DNA of 64,000 nt. Origin: Brasenia schreberi. Taxonomy: Eukaryota; Streptophyta; Magnoliopsida; Nymphaeales; Cabombaceae. The stretch spans positions 13,841,001-13,905,000 of the forward strand of contig JAYKKT010000089.1 of NCBI GenBank assembly GCA_036023115.1, read 5' to 3'. The notes beneath the pieces are model-generated. The model saw nothing but the letters and a program-made list of their open reading frames with translations. It was not told the DNA's origin and did no database searches. The translations under genes were made by a program, and so were the position numbers. How positions within the stretch are numbered: position 1 is the stretch's first letter; the number at the start of each line of letters is the position of its first letter. Shown piece by piece: positions 1 through 13,628 of the stretch.

Positions 1-640
1 TGAGACATAAGTATAACATATATGTACAAATTTTCGTAGATAATAGTGGTGTAGAGACTCTTATTCGACGTATTGTATATATGAGAGATGGGCCCTATCC
101 TAGTTTGTATTGGATGTCCATGCTAGATATGGTTTTAGTTATTGCTACTTGATGGAACGTAGTGTTGGTACTCCTTTCTATGATAGAGTGAATGATATTT
201 CTTCCACTAGTGTTAGACACTCAACAATCCATTGTAAAGGATGCCTATCATCCTACACGATATTTTCTAGCAGTGAGCGTAATATATGCATATTTCATTA
301 TGTTATTTAGGTAGTTCATAGATTGAACTAGATATTAATCCTCTATTTTATTTATATTTTTTTACAAATACATATGATTGATAGCTCTTAGATGTCTCTT
401 GTCTTTTCAACCTAGCAGTGTTATTGAGATGAAAGTATTAGGAATGGTAAAAAATGTATCGACTTGTATATATAAATGAGAGGACAAAGAGATGATGTTG
501 TACATGATATTGAGGATGATGACTAGGTGTTATTGTCTATTTGTAATTGTATTTACATGATTTTTATATTTGAATGACAATCATGCATTTTGTTAATTCA
601 GAGAGCATAGGATTTGATTATGATTATGTATATAAGATTT
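1..640. other. AT-rich intergenic DNA, nothing recognised
   Basis: Short open frames occur on both strands, but none shows a recognisable domain, a convincing start or splice context. No terminal repeats were seen. Confidence 0.5.
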
Positions 641-1530
641 AATAGCAAAGATCCATGAAAATTTTTGGATTTCTTTGGCTGCACTTGGGGTGTGGGGGGC
701 TGGAGAGCGGTCCCCTTGAGCACATGTGGGCTGGTCTTAGCCTTGGGTTCAGCCCATGTGATGGTGCACCCGAGTCATGCCTTCCTCATCTTGATCGAGC
801 CATGTGCCTTAGCTAGGGTATGGTCTATGGCTTGGATCGGTCCACCATCTTGACTTAGCTCGACTCTTGACCCCAATTTGTAGCCCTAGATGAGATGTCT
901 TAGCTGAATCACTTAGACATCTTTGTCCGAGCACGTCCCTTAGTCAAGACTTGGTCGCATGCTCCCTCGGGCTAGGTGGGTGAAGTCCTTTGACTTGGAC
1001 TTGAACTTTGACTTGATTTAGATCAAGTTTTGCTTTGATTTGGGAATTGGCTCGAACCTTGTCTTGTTTGGCCTTGAATGCATCGAGATCTGATCCATCT
1101 TAGAGTTGAATTGGATTTGACCGGATTGGGTCTTGACTTTAGCCCTACTTGTCTCGAGATCCGATCAGGCCTTGCTTGGGGTTTGGATCGAGTTCTATTT
1201 GGCTGAGTTTGGTTTGGCCCTGAATTGACTCTTTGCTTGATTTGGATATGCCTGCCTTTTTGATTCCGTCCATATCCTCTTCTGGGAAATATGTCTCCTT
1301 TTGATTCTGGCTTCGCTTCAGTTTTGGATAGATATGTGAACTTTCTTTTTGAAAATTTGAGTATCCACATTGGTTTGCAAATTCGAGGTTTCAAAATTTT
1401 CCCAAAACATGTTCTTTTGCAGAGTAATGCCTGAAAAATTATTAAAATTTTGAGAATATTTTCAAATCATGGATTTTCAAATATAAGGTGATTTATTTGA
1501 AAAAAATATTTTTAGGATGTTTACATAAAC
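641..1530 (-). repeat. possible decayed Tat-type LTR piece
   Basis: This stretch is rich in the words TTGACTTG, TTGATTTGG and GATCTGATC. That composition resembles the distal part of the minus-oriented Tat LTRs at 16380-16700 and 27200-27500. It shifts abruptly to AT-rich DNA near 1400. No clean terminus or target duplication is visible, so the assignment rests on composition and word similarity only. Confidence 0.3.
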
Positions 1531-1889
1531 AAATTATTGTATTTCTATTAGTAACATTTTCAATTTTATTTTTTTAACCCCATATACTAACTTTATTCCA
1601 CTTAATTTCTTATACAAGTATCTTGTTGCGATACATGAGATACTTGTAACAACTTTAGACATTCAAAGCTTGTGCCACGAGCATTGTCGGATGACCTTAT
1701 GTTGTTGGGCCTCATAGAGATGTATGAGCAATGCCCTGATTGATTATGACAATGGTGATGATGCATGACATTTTTGGTTTGTGTTGTATATATAATATTA
1801 TTTTATAATTTTCAAACATTATGTATGTAAATGATGATTTTAATAAAAGAAATTTGGTTTCAAAACACAAATCGGGTATTGCATTAAAA

Positions 1890-2543
1890 CACAAAGATCT
1901 AATCCATGAAAGGCCCTAGTGACTCCCCTTGAAAACTATAAATAGGGGCTTTAGGGGGTTGGTTTAAGGGAGAAAAATCAAAGCGAGAAGTATAGTAAAT
2001 AGAGAGGGAAAGGAAGAGAGAAAAAGAGAGAGAGAGGAGGAGAAGAGGAAGGGATCGCTCCCTTCCCCCAAGGAGCAGCCAACCACCACTTCATGCCTTC
2101 AATCTTCTGTTCTAAGGTTGATTCTCTCCTTTTTCTTTCAATTCTTCCCTTAAGCTTTCAATTCCATTTAAAAGGGTTGTAATTAATGAGACTTTGACTC
2201 CAATTTGATGTAATATTTAAGGGGTTATGCTGTCCAATATCAGAACTAGTTTTTGTTTTTCAGAATTGAAACTGATTTTGGGTCAAGAAATAAACTCACA
2301 ATTTTGCAAGTTTGCTTGAATTGAAATTTGGTTTCCAAAACATACCAGATCTTAAAACGATTTTCAAGCGTCTAGGCTGACCCTTGAGGCCTACGGCAAA
2401 AATAGCTCACTTGTCCACATTCGCTAAGAAGTCAAAATCAAACTTATAAGTTTTATAAAATTTGTTGGTATGCTCGCGCACTCATATTTATGAGTTGAGT
2501 TTCAAGTCTCTTCATAGGCTTTGGAATACAATTCTCATCTACA
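1890..2543 (+). repeat. decayed 3' part of a Tat-type LTR
   Basis: The organisation follows the plus-oriented Tat LTR at 47886-49988. A TATA-like ACTATAAATAGG lies near 1938, then a GA-rich leader, then a 'gttgtaattaatgag...tgatgtaat' block near 2180. A block containing 'gacccttgagg' and 'tgctcgcgcac' follows, and the piece ends in '...ataggctttgg...tctcatctaca' at 2543. The terminal CTACA matches the ends of the better-preserved copies. The 5' limit is unclear. Confidence 0.6.
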
Positions 2544-3480
2544 GTTTACCTTTATGTAGAATGATGTATCACATTGCCTAGATAAAACACATTGAGTATG
2601 ATGTAATTGGCTACTAAATTCTTATAAAATAAATTGATGCATCCTCTAAATGAACGACTCCATGTATACCTCATCACACTCGTATGGGTAAAGTATTGGG
2701 AATTCAAAATTCTCAAAGCTCAAAACAATATGAGTGTTGAGCTTCCCAAGTTGCATCACATGACATATTGTACTTTATATGCATGGGGCTTCACAAGTCT
2801 CTTTGCAATGGAGGGTCTTATCAGTACTACTCAAATGCCTTAACACTGGCCAAACTAACGAACTACGTGATTTGACATTTAAGGCTCCACAACATCTATG
2901 CACTGAATGCATTCGTGATATCTCAACAACTTGTATACATTACAATCCATATATTTTGCATAACTATATAATTGTCCATCAATTTGTATTATACAAAATA
3001 ACACGTAGGAATATAACATATAATGTTATGTTTAATTAAAAGATTAAGAAACCAATCAACTTGCTTCAAAATATTTATTTTTCCATTGTCAAATCCAATT
3101 GCTCATGATATTGAGTAAGTCGATCAATAGGAGATTGCTTGTAACACACACTTTCCCTTCATCGGTCTACTCATGGTTCTTCAGCTTGCTATTTTGGTCC
3201 CATAACAACTCTAAAAGCTATAAAGTACTCATAAATCTATGCCTACAATTAAAACATATAACTTGTTAATTTCTAAAAAAAGTTGAACTATATATAGAAA
3301 ATAATAATAGTATACATTCTTAAAGTATGTCTACTAAGTTGTGCTTCTATTCATGGTTTTTTTCCTAGTTGTCTGTACACATACGCTAATGTAGTTGCAT
3401 CCTACGTGTAATTGTAAACCCTCTAAACATCATATACCAATAGATTAACGAGCATCTTTGACACTCTATCTCTAGGCTTA
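2544..3480. other. intergenic DNA, nothing recognised
   Basis: AT-rich sequence with overlapping short open frames that lack any domain signature. No repeat termini were recognised. Confidence 0.45.
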
Positions 3481-3506
3481 TCCTTATATAACATACATCT
3501 TAATTA

Positions 3507-3790
3507 CTACAACAAATAACATAGGGTCTTATTTTTGTTACTCTCTCTCCTTCTAAAAAAATTAGTTAAGAGCACCTCAAACTTAACGACCCTAAACTTA
3601 ATCTCACATACGACTTTATTCATGCCCATTTCTAATATAACACTCAAAGTATCTTCTTTGCAAATAACCATCATTTTTTGTATCAAAGCAACAAGTTGAC
3701 CTTCCATTGAAAGACTAAGTATCTCGTAGACATGATGAAGTGTGATAGTTATCTCACCCCACACCATGTAGAAGCTGTTTGTGTCTGGTT
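3507..3790 (-). pseudogene. plant mobile domain (PMD) fragment
   Basis: The translated frame contains NSFYMVWGEITITLHHVYEI followed by LSLSMEGQLVAL. This matches the conserved start of the plant mobile domain (MAIN/PMD, 'aminotransferase-like') family, where a TFHxxxGEMTxTLxDVxxLxGLPxxG pattern is usual. That family is found in Arabidopsis MAIN and MAIL proteins and in many transposon-borne genes. Only about 90 residues remain. A stop codon lies eight codons before the first methionine (the frame reads stop-PDTNSFYM), and no upstream or downstream part of the domain is joined to it. Capture in a decayed transposon is the likeliest origin, although no terminal repeats are visible. The identification rests on the motif and on my knowledge of the family. 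Confidence 0.5.
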
Positions 3791-3799
3791 ATCAACGAT

Positions 3800-4970
3800 C
3801 GATAACAACAGTCAACAATGTATGATCTAGCACTTCATATTACAAATCCGTTTGCCCAATCAACCCACTCTTATTAGCAATCTCAACCTACTTTTCGGGA
3901 CTCATATCCATCCTCTTTATTCACTAGCATTTGCCCATAATATATCATGTGTGGCTTGTTATCACTTTCTGTATTGTCTGCAAATATACATTTACATAGT
4001 CAATGAGAATAGAGAGTATTGATATTGAATATAAAATTACACTAAAATTATAAATACCCATTCCTCCTAAATCTTATATGCAATATGATCTTCAAAGTTA
4101 GGGAGTAGTACCGGCATATCAGGAGATCCCTCATCTTCATTGTCGATAATAACAATCTCATGATGTATCCTCCTCGTAATGTAAAACACCAACTTCTTCT
4201 TCTCCTCATTATCATCTATAGGGTCATCTTTCATATGATACCATGTTGTATCTTCTATATGAAGCGGTGACATTTCAACCTTGTACTTGTGCTCTATCAA
4301 AATATCTGCATAGAAAAAAGTAATTTATGAGGTTCAAGCTATCAACTTGAAGGAGATGCACCTTGGGCACGTCTCAAACATGCATGATACAAAAAAATCA
4401 ATGGTTTTTTCAATGAGAAATTATGTGATATATTTGTTAAAACTGATATAAAATGAAACAACGTACCTCAATAAATCGACAAATCCCTCTCTGAATCGGC
4501 TCAAGAAATCAAAATTTTCATCTTTCTCCCCTTTCTCTAATCAGTTCAACAATGTACCGTTTCAGTAGATTTCAATCCATTCTTTTGTTAGAAATGGTTG
4601 TAGATTTAATACTACGTGGGTAAAATGAGGTAAAAAGTGAAGAATGATAAAAAAAATAGCTAAAAATGGGAGCTAAAAAAATGATTCACGTAAGAGGACA
4701 AAGTGTTCTGTTTTTAGTAGGAAGGGCATTTTCATAATTACTGAAAATGACCAAGGGTATTTTGAGAAAATAGTAAAAAAGAGGTGTGTCTATAGTAACA
4801 GGAGTGTATATATCAATCTTGATATAACATTATATGATATACCTACACAACACATAAAAAGTACACGTGTACCTTTTACTTTTTAATCTCAATGGTTATC
4901 TCTTTTGTTAGATACTTAAAATTTGTAAAGATTCAACAAGCATGTAAGATGACAACCATATTAGACTTCC
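3800..4970. other. intergenic DNA next to the PMD fragment
   Basis: A minus-strand open frame at 4067-4300 encodes an acidic 77-residue peptide (DDPIDDNEEKKK, IDNEDEGSPD) that I do not recognise. It could be another piece of the PMD-carrying element or chance. The rest is AT-rich without signal. Confidence 0.3.
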
Positions 4971-4971
4971 A

Positions 4972-6300
<1,329 letters not shown>

Positions 6301-6487
6301 ATTGACCGTTAAAAGATTAGGGCACTTCATTAGTCATCTTCAGTTAATTCTCTCATCTCACTGATTTTAACTCCACATGCAACAACATATGTACAACAGA
6401 TTTGCCTTTTACAAGCGAGCAAAAGCCAAGCCTGCCAAGACCATTGGTGGTGGTTGCACATCACCAACTCTGTACACAAACACCTTA

Positions 6488-9400
6488 CTACTGTTGCCTG
6501 ACGGTGAGCTCTGCCCTAAGGTGCAGGGTGCCATTGATGAAGTAAGGACTGTCATCGGCCAGGAACGATCTCCATGGGATCCCGAATAGGTTCCGATAGC
6601 CCACGGCCTTACCCCCGGTGAATGTATAGCTCCCCCTGTACTTGGTTCCAAAATCACAAGTAGGTTTTGATCTAGCAGCAAACTCATAGTCGATGGCAAC
6701 ACTGACTGAGCCTTTCTCCTGCATGCCAAGGAAAAGGCCAAAGCAGTGGAACGAGCTCTGCTGGTCCATGTTGCAGTGCGCTGAAAGGAAAAAACCATGC
6801 CCACCCAGGTGAAATGCTTGGGAGTAAACCCGGCCGGTAGGGAAAAGCAGATCACACTCTTCACGCCTGAGGTCTAGGTAGACCACACACTGCTGGTGAG
6901 GAGCATCGAACTCAACCACCTTAACCGGACGATACCTATAGGCCCGCTCGGTGAACCGCTTGTTTGATGACTCCTCTGAGGCTAGCAGCCGTTGGCGATG
7001 AGGAGTCTCTGCCTTAAAGAAGAGTGCATCAAGGACCACTTTAGAGGTGAGTTCTGGATTGAGATCACTGCAAGTCAGGACTTTCTTCAGCTTTCGGCTG
7101 GTCATGTTGGGGAAACGGATGAGGCGGCCCAGGCGTGATCCTAAAATCTCCCGACGCTCCTCAATCCTTGGATATTGCAGCAGAGCCCACTTCAGGATGA
7201 AGTCAAAGACTGCATCCTCTGATGCCACTTGAAGATCATCACTTGATAAAATTGCCTCAATTCCTGCCAAGGGCAACTTCAAAATTTCTTCTTGCGTTCT
7301 GTCGAAGTTTGACAAAGATAAGAGGTCATTCTCGAGGAAATGAGCTGGTACGCGGTGGCCTCAAACCACGGCAACATAAGCTGGTCTCTTGTGTGCCGCA
7401 ATGTTGCCACCAAATGTTAGATCTAAATATAGAAATATGTTTCACATGACTTCTTTGTTATTTTTGGATTTCTATTTGATATATAACCATACTATTTAAT
7501 TTTTAAGATGCAACAGTTCGATAATTAATGCTCAAAGATAGCTAAACACCATTTCATGAACTCTAAAATATGGAATATAAATAGAGCATATTCAAAATGA
7601 TCCAAAGCTAAACTTTTTCTTAAGAACAATATAAATCGACCGTGCCAAAAAAATACACCAGGAAACCTGTGAAGTTGTTGCCTATGGAACTAAACTGCCA
7701 AACACTTGCGTATCAATATAAAAAAAATGGCAATCAGGATATAGGATCACAGAATTCACTTACTTAGACAAGTCCTTGTAGCGCTTTGCAAGGAATTGTT
7801 TGGCAGCATCAGTCAAGGGCCGGACTGCATCCGCGATTAGCACAGTTGAAGGAAGTTCAAGATATAGTAGAGCAGACTCCGTTGTCATGGGGAGGCTTCG
7901 CAGCAACGTGCTACAATAGCGCATGCATGAAGCAACCTCAAACTTATCTGCAGCCATGAGTATGTCAAGTATTGCAGGAGGAGATGATGTTGTTAATTTC
8001 TCACTGTACATGTAGTTGAGGAGTTCCATCACAGCATCTTCCTCTGATAATTTTTCAAGACGAAGGGAAAAAAGAAACACATTAGTCTGTTGTCACCAAG
8101 GCAAGGAAGCACCAACTAGCCAGCATGCGATGTTCTACCATGCCAATGAAACCACAAAACAAAAACATAATTCGCTTCTTAAAGAGCCTTTCATGGTATC
8201 TGAAAACAAAACCATGAGGCACATACACTCCATAGCATGGAATAACCCAAGAAGATGGCAATTCATGTCATATGAAGCCTGACTTTCCAAAGGGGTTCCA
8301 GAAACCATAACTTGGATGACCACTTCCACTGAAATCACAATAGAAGCAATCAAGTAACCAGCAAGTTCCTATTCAACACAACCTTCGATTATCAATCCTT
8401 TTGGTGTCAATGCGTGCAAAAGAAAGCCAGGCAACATATGGTCATATCCAGGATATCGATGTGTTTTAGAGAGTAATACTGTAATAGCAATTGAATCAAT
8501 GGATCCTAGTCACTCACCATGCAGCTCATTTTTGGCCCAATGGATCCTATTGGCAAATTGCATCTCCCTAGACACATTAAGCTCAGACATCTGACAAAAC
8601 CCTAAATAATAATGTAAGCAAATACAAATAAAATTTCACCAACTATTTGAACTGCAACAGAAATTAGATGAGAGCGTTCTAACAGTAGGGAAGCATATGA
8701 TACCTAACCAAATAAAGAGATAAATAGTTAGATGTACTGCTTTGTTCTTATCCAAAATTTGGTCAATTGTTACAATACACAGAAATAGCCGACCCCGTCT
8801 AGTATGGGAAAAAGCTTAGTTGTTGTTGTTTGTTGTTACAATACACAGAAAATTGCACCAAAATGGGAATCATTCACAAGATTGTGGAAGTTACCTGATG
8901 CATTGATCTGTATTGTTACATCTCGCTGCTCAGATTCTTTCATGCCATTCGAGAAGAGCTTCAAGGACCAAACAAGATCATTCAAGCTTAATTTACATTT
9001 CAAAGAATAAAAATAGAAGATTGAAAAACCCAGAGTACTCACTTTGTAGAAAAAAGGACTCTTGGCAGCCAAAATTGCAGAACTAATATGCATTCGTTTT
9101 ACTCTTAAAACTGTTGAACAATCCATGCTCCAGGACAAACTGTTGCCAGGCAAAGCTTCATCACCTAAGAATATAGATACCCTTGTTCAGTATAAGATTA
9201 TAAAAGGAAGTATCTATTAGAAAAGGGTTATATAAACAATCACGCTGCATTAATTGAAAATTTTATTGTGTTCATCTCAAAACATTCATACAGCAAACGA
9301 CCTAGTGCTTAAGCATCTGATTGCTAATGACAAATTGAGAAAATTTGCGTCAAACATAAAGGAATGCCCACAAGATGAACCCAGAGTTGAGCATATTGGA

Positions 9401-11569
9401 ACAACTTTATAATTACACCATGGGCCACTGTTATTTCATGATTAGAGATGCAAAAATGAAAGAGAACAAGCAGAGGTCGCATAATTAATGAAAGTCTTGG
9501 GCTAAAAAAATATATTATCTGGATTCCAGCAATCTTCAGACTGGAACTCCAAAGGCAAATGGACTTTCCAGAATAGAAACAGGTAAGCTTTATGACATGG
9601 CATATAATACAGAAATATGGAGAGCTACCAGTTCACAGGCTTTAATGCTACCTATTGACTGTTTAAGCTTTTGATGTGTCAGGCAGTTCTTACTAAGATA
9701 AGTACCAAGATGAAAGGCCATGTAGCCCTAGGCACCCCAGACTTGAAACTTTTGGTGATAAATCAAAACAAGGATGGCCAATGTAGCCATATTGATCAAG
9801 AAAAATATGAGAAGTAAAATATGATAGAAGAGAACAAAATAATGATTTCCTTTATCTAACCAACACAAGTGCCATGCCCATCTCACAAATTTTCAGAGTA
9901 GTTGCAGTACCTCCGGAAGGAGATTCTTCAATCATTGGTACACTCTCCTCGTCTTCATCTTCAAATGCCTCACCATCTTCAATATCTGGTTGATTAACTA
10001 AATCTGACTCCTCATGGTGGAGGGTTAAATCTGCAGATGAACAAATAAAAACCTAACATTATGATCAACATTTTGCACACACAGAAAGGAGCGAAGAAAT
10101 GTATGAAAAAGAAATTACATCTAGAACTGTTAGACAATCAAGAATAGGAAACCTAACCTCAGTTATAAAATAAAATACACATACAAGAATAGCGACCATT
10201 ACATCAGTCACTGCAACCTAAAACCTGCTATTACCTAGCTTAAATAGATAACTTTCAAGACTCAGACCAGATTGGGATGATTTGACCGCACAAACATTCA
10301 AACAATGACCTGAGTTGACAATATCCTACATGGCATGTGCAAAGCCAGACTTTCATTATCCTGGGTGAGTTTGTCACCGCACAAGTGCTACAGAAACGCA
10401 TTGGACTGCCGAACAGTAACAAGTTTCTCATTCCATTATATGCAGACAGAGCTAGAAGAAGTCCAATTGCTCGATGGAGGCAAGGTTAATAGCACTTCTG
10501 AGTTAGTCAAAGTCACATAAGAGCTCTTTCTTCTACGATTTTTTTGCGGCACATGGTCAACCACATTTCTCTTACCTCATAAAAAGGACCAATTAAAAAA
10601 TGATCGCACATGAAGCTGATAAGAATCATCCTATCATTCCCATTAGGATTAATGACTCAAATGGAAAGTTAAGATTGCAGAACACTACCCCGAAAAATGG
10701 CACGCAAACAAAGGTTATAATACACTTACATTGCCGAACAGTAAGAGAAACAACTGATGAGAATCCTTTGAGTCAAATAAATTAACGTTTTCGTAAAGAG
10801 GAACACTTCACTACCAAGAATTGACACTTCTACAATTAAAAGAACGAGTAGTAACACACAATCAAGTAAAAGAATTATCGAACACATCAAAAGAACAGCA
10901 TACAGCACATCAGCATACACAAGAAACATAATTATTCAAATTCCGTACAACACACTGCATGCTTACGAAAAACCTCGCCATACACAAACAGAAGTGTTTT
11001 AAAATCCCTATGTTATCACCCACTATGCCCTTAAGAAGGTTCTCTCCAGGAGTTCTAATAAACCAAACATCATTACATCGTCAATCTCCACGGATATCAT
11101 ATCTCGACATCCTCGTCGAGGTATAAAATCGAAACAAGGAATAAAGAGGAAACAGTTGAACAGAATCACCGAAAAATGACTGGGAAATGAAAAAACAGAG
11201 AACAGGGCCAGCGGTGTACCCAATAAACAAAAAAGCTAATCGAATAAAATCGAGGCCCACAAAAAAAGGAAAATTAACGAAAAACAGGAAAACTAATCCC
11301 TCTCGGAGAGTCAATTCAACGCAGAGCATACCTATCCCGCGCTTGATATCCTCCCTCCGCTTCCGATGCCGCGCCCAGTCCGTGATGCTCAGGTACCCGA
11401 CCTCGTCCTCTCTGCTCTCCGGCGCACACCCAATGATCTCAATCCTCAACGCACGATCTGAGAAATTCGGATCGTTGAACGCGAAGGAGAAATTCAGTGC
11501 CGGCGATGATGACTCGGCTTCCATGAGCGCTCGCGGCTCGAACAAATCCACGCACATATATTCCTTCAT
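6488..11569 (-). CDS. POB1: BTB-BACK protein, LRB/POB1 family (CUL3 E3 ligase adaptor)
   Basis: Six exons read on the minus strand: 11569-11332, 10030-9911, 9164-9043, 8958-8895, 8043-7764 and 7298-6488. All introns are GT-AG and the phases fit, giving 1635 bp and 544 residues; Arabidopsis LRB proteins are about 560. I chose the ATG at 11569 because the frame upstream offers no earlier ATG and DLFEP follows at the family's usual place. In order there is a basic patch [12 protein letters not shown] (about 67-78, probable nuclear signal), an acidic stretch (96-114), a BTB domain (about 133-240, [21 protein letters not shown] core, [16 protein letters not shown]) and a BACK domain (about 275-370, [17 protein letters not shown]). 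The conserved C-terminal region contains [20 protein letters not shown] and [14 protein letters not shown]. Family members recruit substrates such as phytochrome B with PIF3 to CUL3 in the nucleus. No lesion is visible. It is the only intact cellular gene I can support here. LRB1 and LRB2/POB1 cannot be separated by eye. Confidence 0.93.
8786..8832 (+). mobile_element. 47-bp RTE LINE 3'-end insertion in LRB intron 4
   Basis: The insert contains 'gtctagtatgggaaaaa' and ends in a GTT-rich tail. It matches the 3' terminus of the RTE element at 38413-41693. It is flanked by a perfect 19-bp target duplication, TTGTTACAATACACAGAAA, at 8767-8785 and 8833-8851. It is antisense to the gene and about 60 bp or more from the nearest splice site. 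Confidence 0.9.
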
Positions 11570-11850
11570 TTCCTTCCCTCCTTCACACAATTGGCCTCTT
11601 TTCCTCTTCGTCGTTCACCGAATAAATGAAGACAATTTCTATCAAGAGAGAGAGAGAGACAGAGACAGACAGAAACAGTATCCTTTTCCGTAAATTCCCC
11701 TTTCCCTCTTGTTCGTCACCGAAATCGAAGGCACAAAACGATATCAATCAGATCAATGGATCAGTCGAGAGAGAGAGAAAGATATATATGGTCCATCCTT
11801 CTCTGCGGAAACCCCTAATCCTAACCCTAACCCTAACCCTAACCCTTGCC
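11570..11850 (-). promoter_or_regulatory. 5' flank of the LRB gene with GA tract and telomere-like motif
   Basis: Immediately upstream of the ATG is a pyrimidine-rich (plus-strand GA-rich) region with GAGA repeats near 11646-11665 and 11767-11780. A run of CCTAA-type units at 11812-11847 includes four consecutive CCCTAA hexamers. In plants, telo-box motifs near transcription starts are common in housekeeping genes and are bound by TRB/telobox factors. That role here is inference. No clear TATA box was recognised. Confidence 0.5.
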
Positions 11851-12389
11851 GAGGTCGCAGAGAAGGAAGACGAGAAGCCGACGACAGAAAAAGGGTTACA
11901 AATGGAGGGAGACTGCGACCGCTGGGACCTTAAAAGGCGCGGACAGAAATGAACTCATGTTGACCACCAATGATGGAGTCCCGTTTCGCCACGTGGGTGT
12001 ATCTAAACCTTTCTTTTGTCGGGTTAAACGAGAATGGAAGTTAGAACTGTCGGGTGGACAGATGGTAAATGGGAGGACGTGACGGCAAAACTTCTAGCCA
12101 TCAGAAAGGTTAAACGTGTCTTCCATCATTAATTTTTTTAGTAATTTTGTTAATCATGATCAGTTATTAGTTGTGGTTTAGGAGTTGGGACGAGCTGTAC
12201 TAACCTGACATTGGACCTTCAAATGCTAATTCAACAGTCTGATTTTTTATCGTTTCGGACCGTGTTGGCAGACGCGGACACGAAACCTGACCCATGGTTT
12301 CCTTTTTTCTATATACACCACCGGCGCATTCTTAAGCCGAAAGGAACCGGGTCAGCACATTCTAAGGGCAAAGCTCACCGATTTGCTCC
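11851..12389. other. upstream intergenic DNA, nothing recognised
   Basis: Moderate-GC sequence upstream of the LRB gene with short overlapping open frames and no domain or repeat signature. Confidence 0.4.
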
Positions 12390-12770
12390 ATTCACAAGAT
12401 TCGAACTCGAGATGTGGAATGGAAACATGCATTGGTGAACTCCGTGCATATATGTGCCTCAGGAATCGAACTGATACGTGTAACTTTCGGAGTGGAGAAT
12501 CCTGTCAAGTTAGGCTAACACCCTCACTAGAATATTGATTGATGACGTTTTCTTGTTAGAGCATGAAGGAGAAGTTTGGTATGCATTTTCTAGGAATCAA
12601 ACTCACAACCGTAAGGTAGAGAATCATGAGGTGAGTTAACACCCTTAGCGCATCGTGATTTGTTGCAACGAGAGGCTGAGACCTAACAAACACACATGTA
12701 ACCCCTTAAGAATCGAACTCACCACCTGTGAGTGGACGTTAGAGAGCCCTACCAGCAAACTAATGTTTTG
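12390..12770 (-). repeat. cluster of tRNA-like SINE fragments
   Basis: Four stretches carry a B-box-like core in reverse orientation: 'gattcgaactcgag' near 12399, 'gaatcgaactgat' near 12464, 'gaatcaaactcac' near 12593 and 'gaatcgaactcac' near 12711. Each is followed by similar 'gtg...gagaatc' words. They look like degenerate copies of a tRNA-derived SINE or tandem debris of one. No target duplications were resolved. Confidence 0.4.
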
Positions 12771-13628
12771 GGTGGACGTTAGACTTAGCAGATGCCATAG
12801 TTCAAATGCATTGTTGCGGTTATGAAAGAAAATGGATAAATAACAGTTAAAATATTTCTCCATAATAGCACTCCTAGAAACTTGTGTATGTTGAAATCAT
12901 TGCTTTTACTTTAGTATGGGTGTTCCTTGAAAAGAAAATGCTAGTCTTTGACATATTGATGAAAGATAACACCTTCTCATTCGTTTCTCACAACCACCAT
13001 AGGGACGGTGAAGACCCGTCTTACATGAGTATACAACCACTAGAGGTAGTCCTCAACAAAGGTGAATCATTCATGCTCAAGTTTCTTAGTGGATAGAAGG
13101 AGAACATCATCAAATAGCAACACAATGAGAAATTAGCCGAATACCAAGAAAATTTTGCAAGGGAAAACTGCTTATTTTTGAAGGAATAGTGAGGGAAAGG
13201 TTTCCCTTGTTAAGTTGACGAAGGATAGAGAAGGGTGACAAAATTCTCATTACACTTATTTGCGAGAGAAAAAACCCTCACCATCCCGTTTCCAAGGTTA
13301 AAATGATAAAAACATTAAAAACCTTAATATTCCTTATTTTCTTTTATCCTAAATCATAGAAAAACTTCAACATTCTCCATCTTCAAATTTTTATTGTTTT
13401 CTATACCTTGATAGCATGTGCTCACACCGTCTCAAGGTCAGCCATTGGAGTTGCTGGAGTTGGGGAATGAATCTAGTTAAGCTTGGTGAGTGGGTATATC
13501 TCCGTATAGGCCTCTCTCTTTCTCTCTAGATATGTATACCTATCCATCTCTCTGTATGTCTAGGTTTAGATCTCTGTCTGGAACTCTCTATGTAGATCTC
13601 TTTGTAAATCTATCTAGATTTATGTTTC
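12771..13628. other. intergenic DNA, nothing recognised
   Basis: No recognisable coding or transposon signature. A CT-rich stretch lies near 13510-13620. Confidence 0.4.

Noticed and set aside
6409..6864. Second long minus-strand frame overlapping the last LRB exon, and short plus-strand frames at 7047-7449
   Set aside because: They are shadows of the coding exon in other frames. They lack homology and conflict with the clear LRB reading frame.
11812..11847. Assigning the species to Asparagales from the six-base telomere-like units
   Set aside because: A short interstitial run cannot establish the chromosome-end repeat, and such motifs are common near plant gene starts.
11187..11952. Plus-strand frames antisense to LRB exon 1 and its upstream flank
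   Set aside because: Low-complexity shadows of exon 1, the GA tract and the CCCTAA run; no domain.
12390..12770. Functional tRNA genes
   Set aside because: Only B-box-like cores are present. No cloverleaf, acceptor stem or anticodon arm can be drawn.
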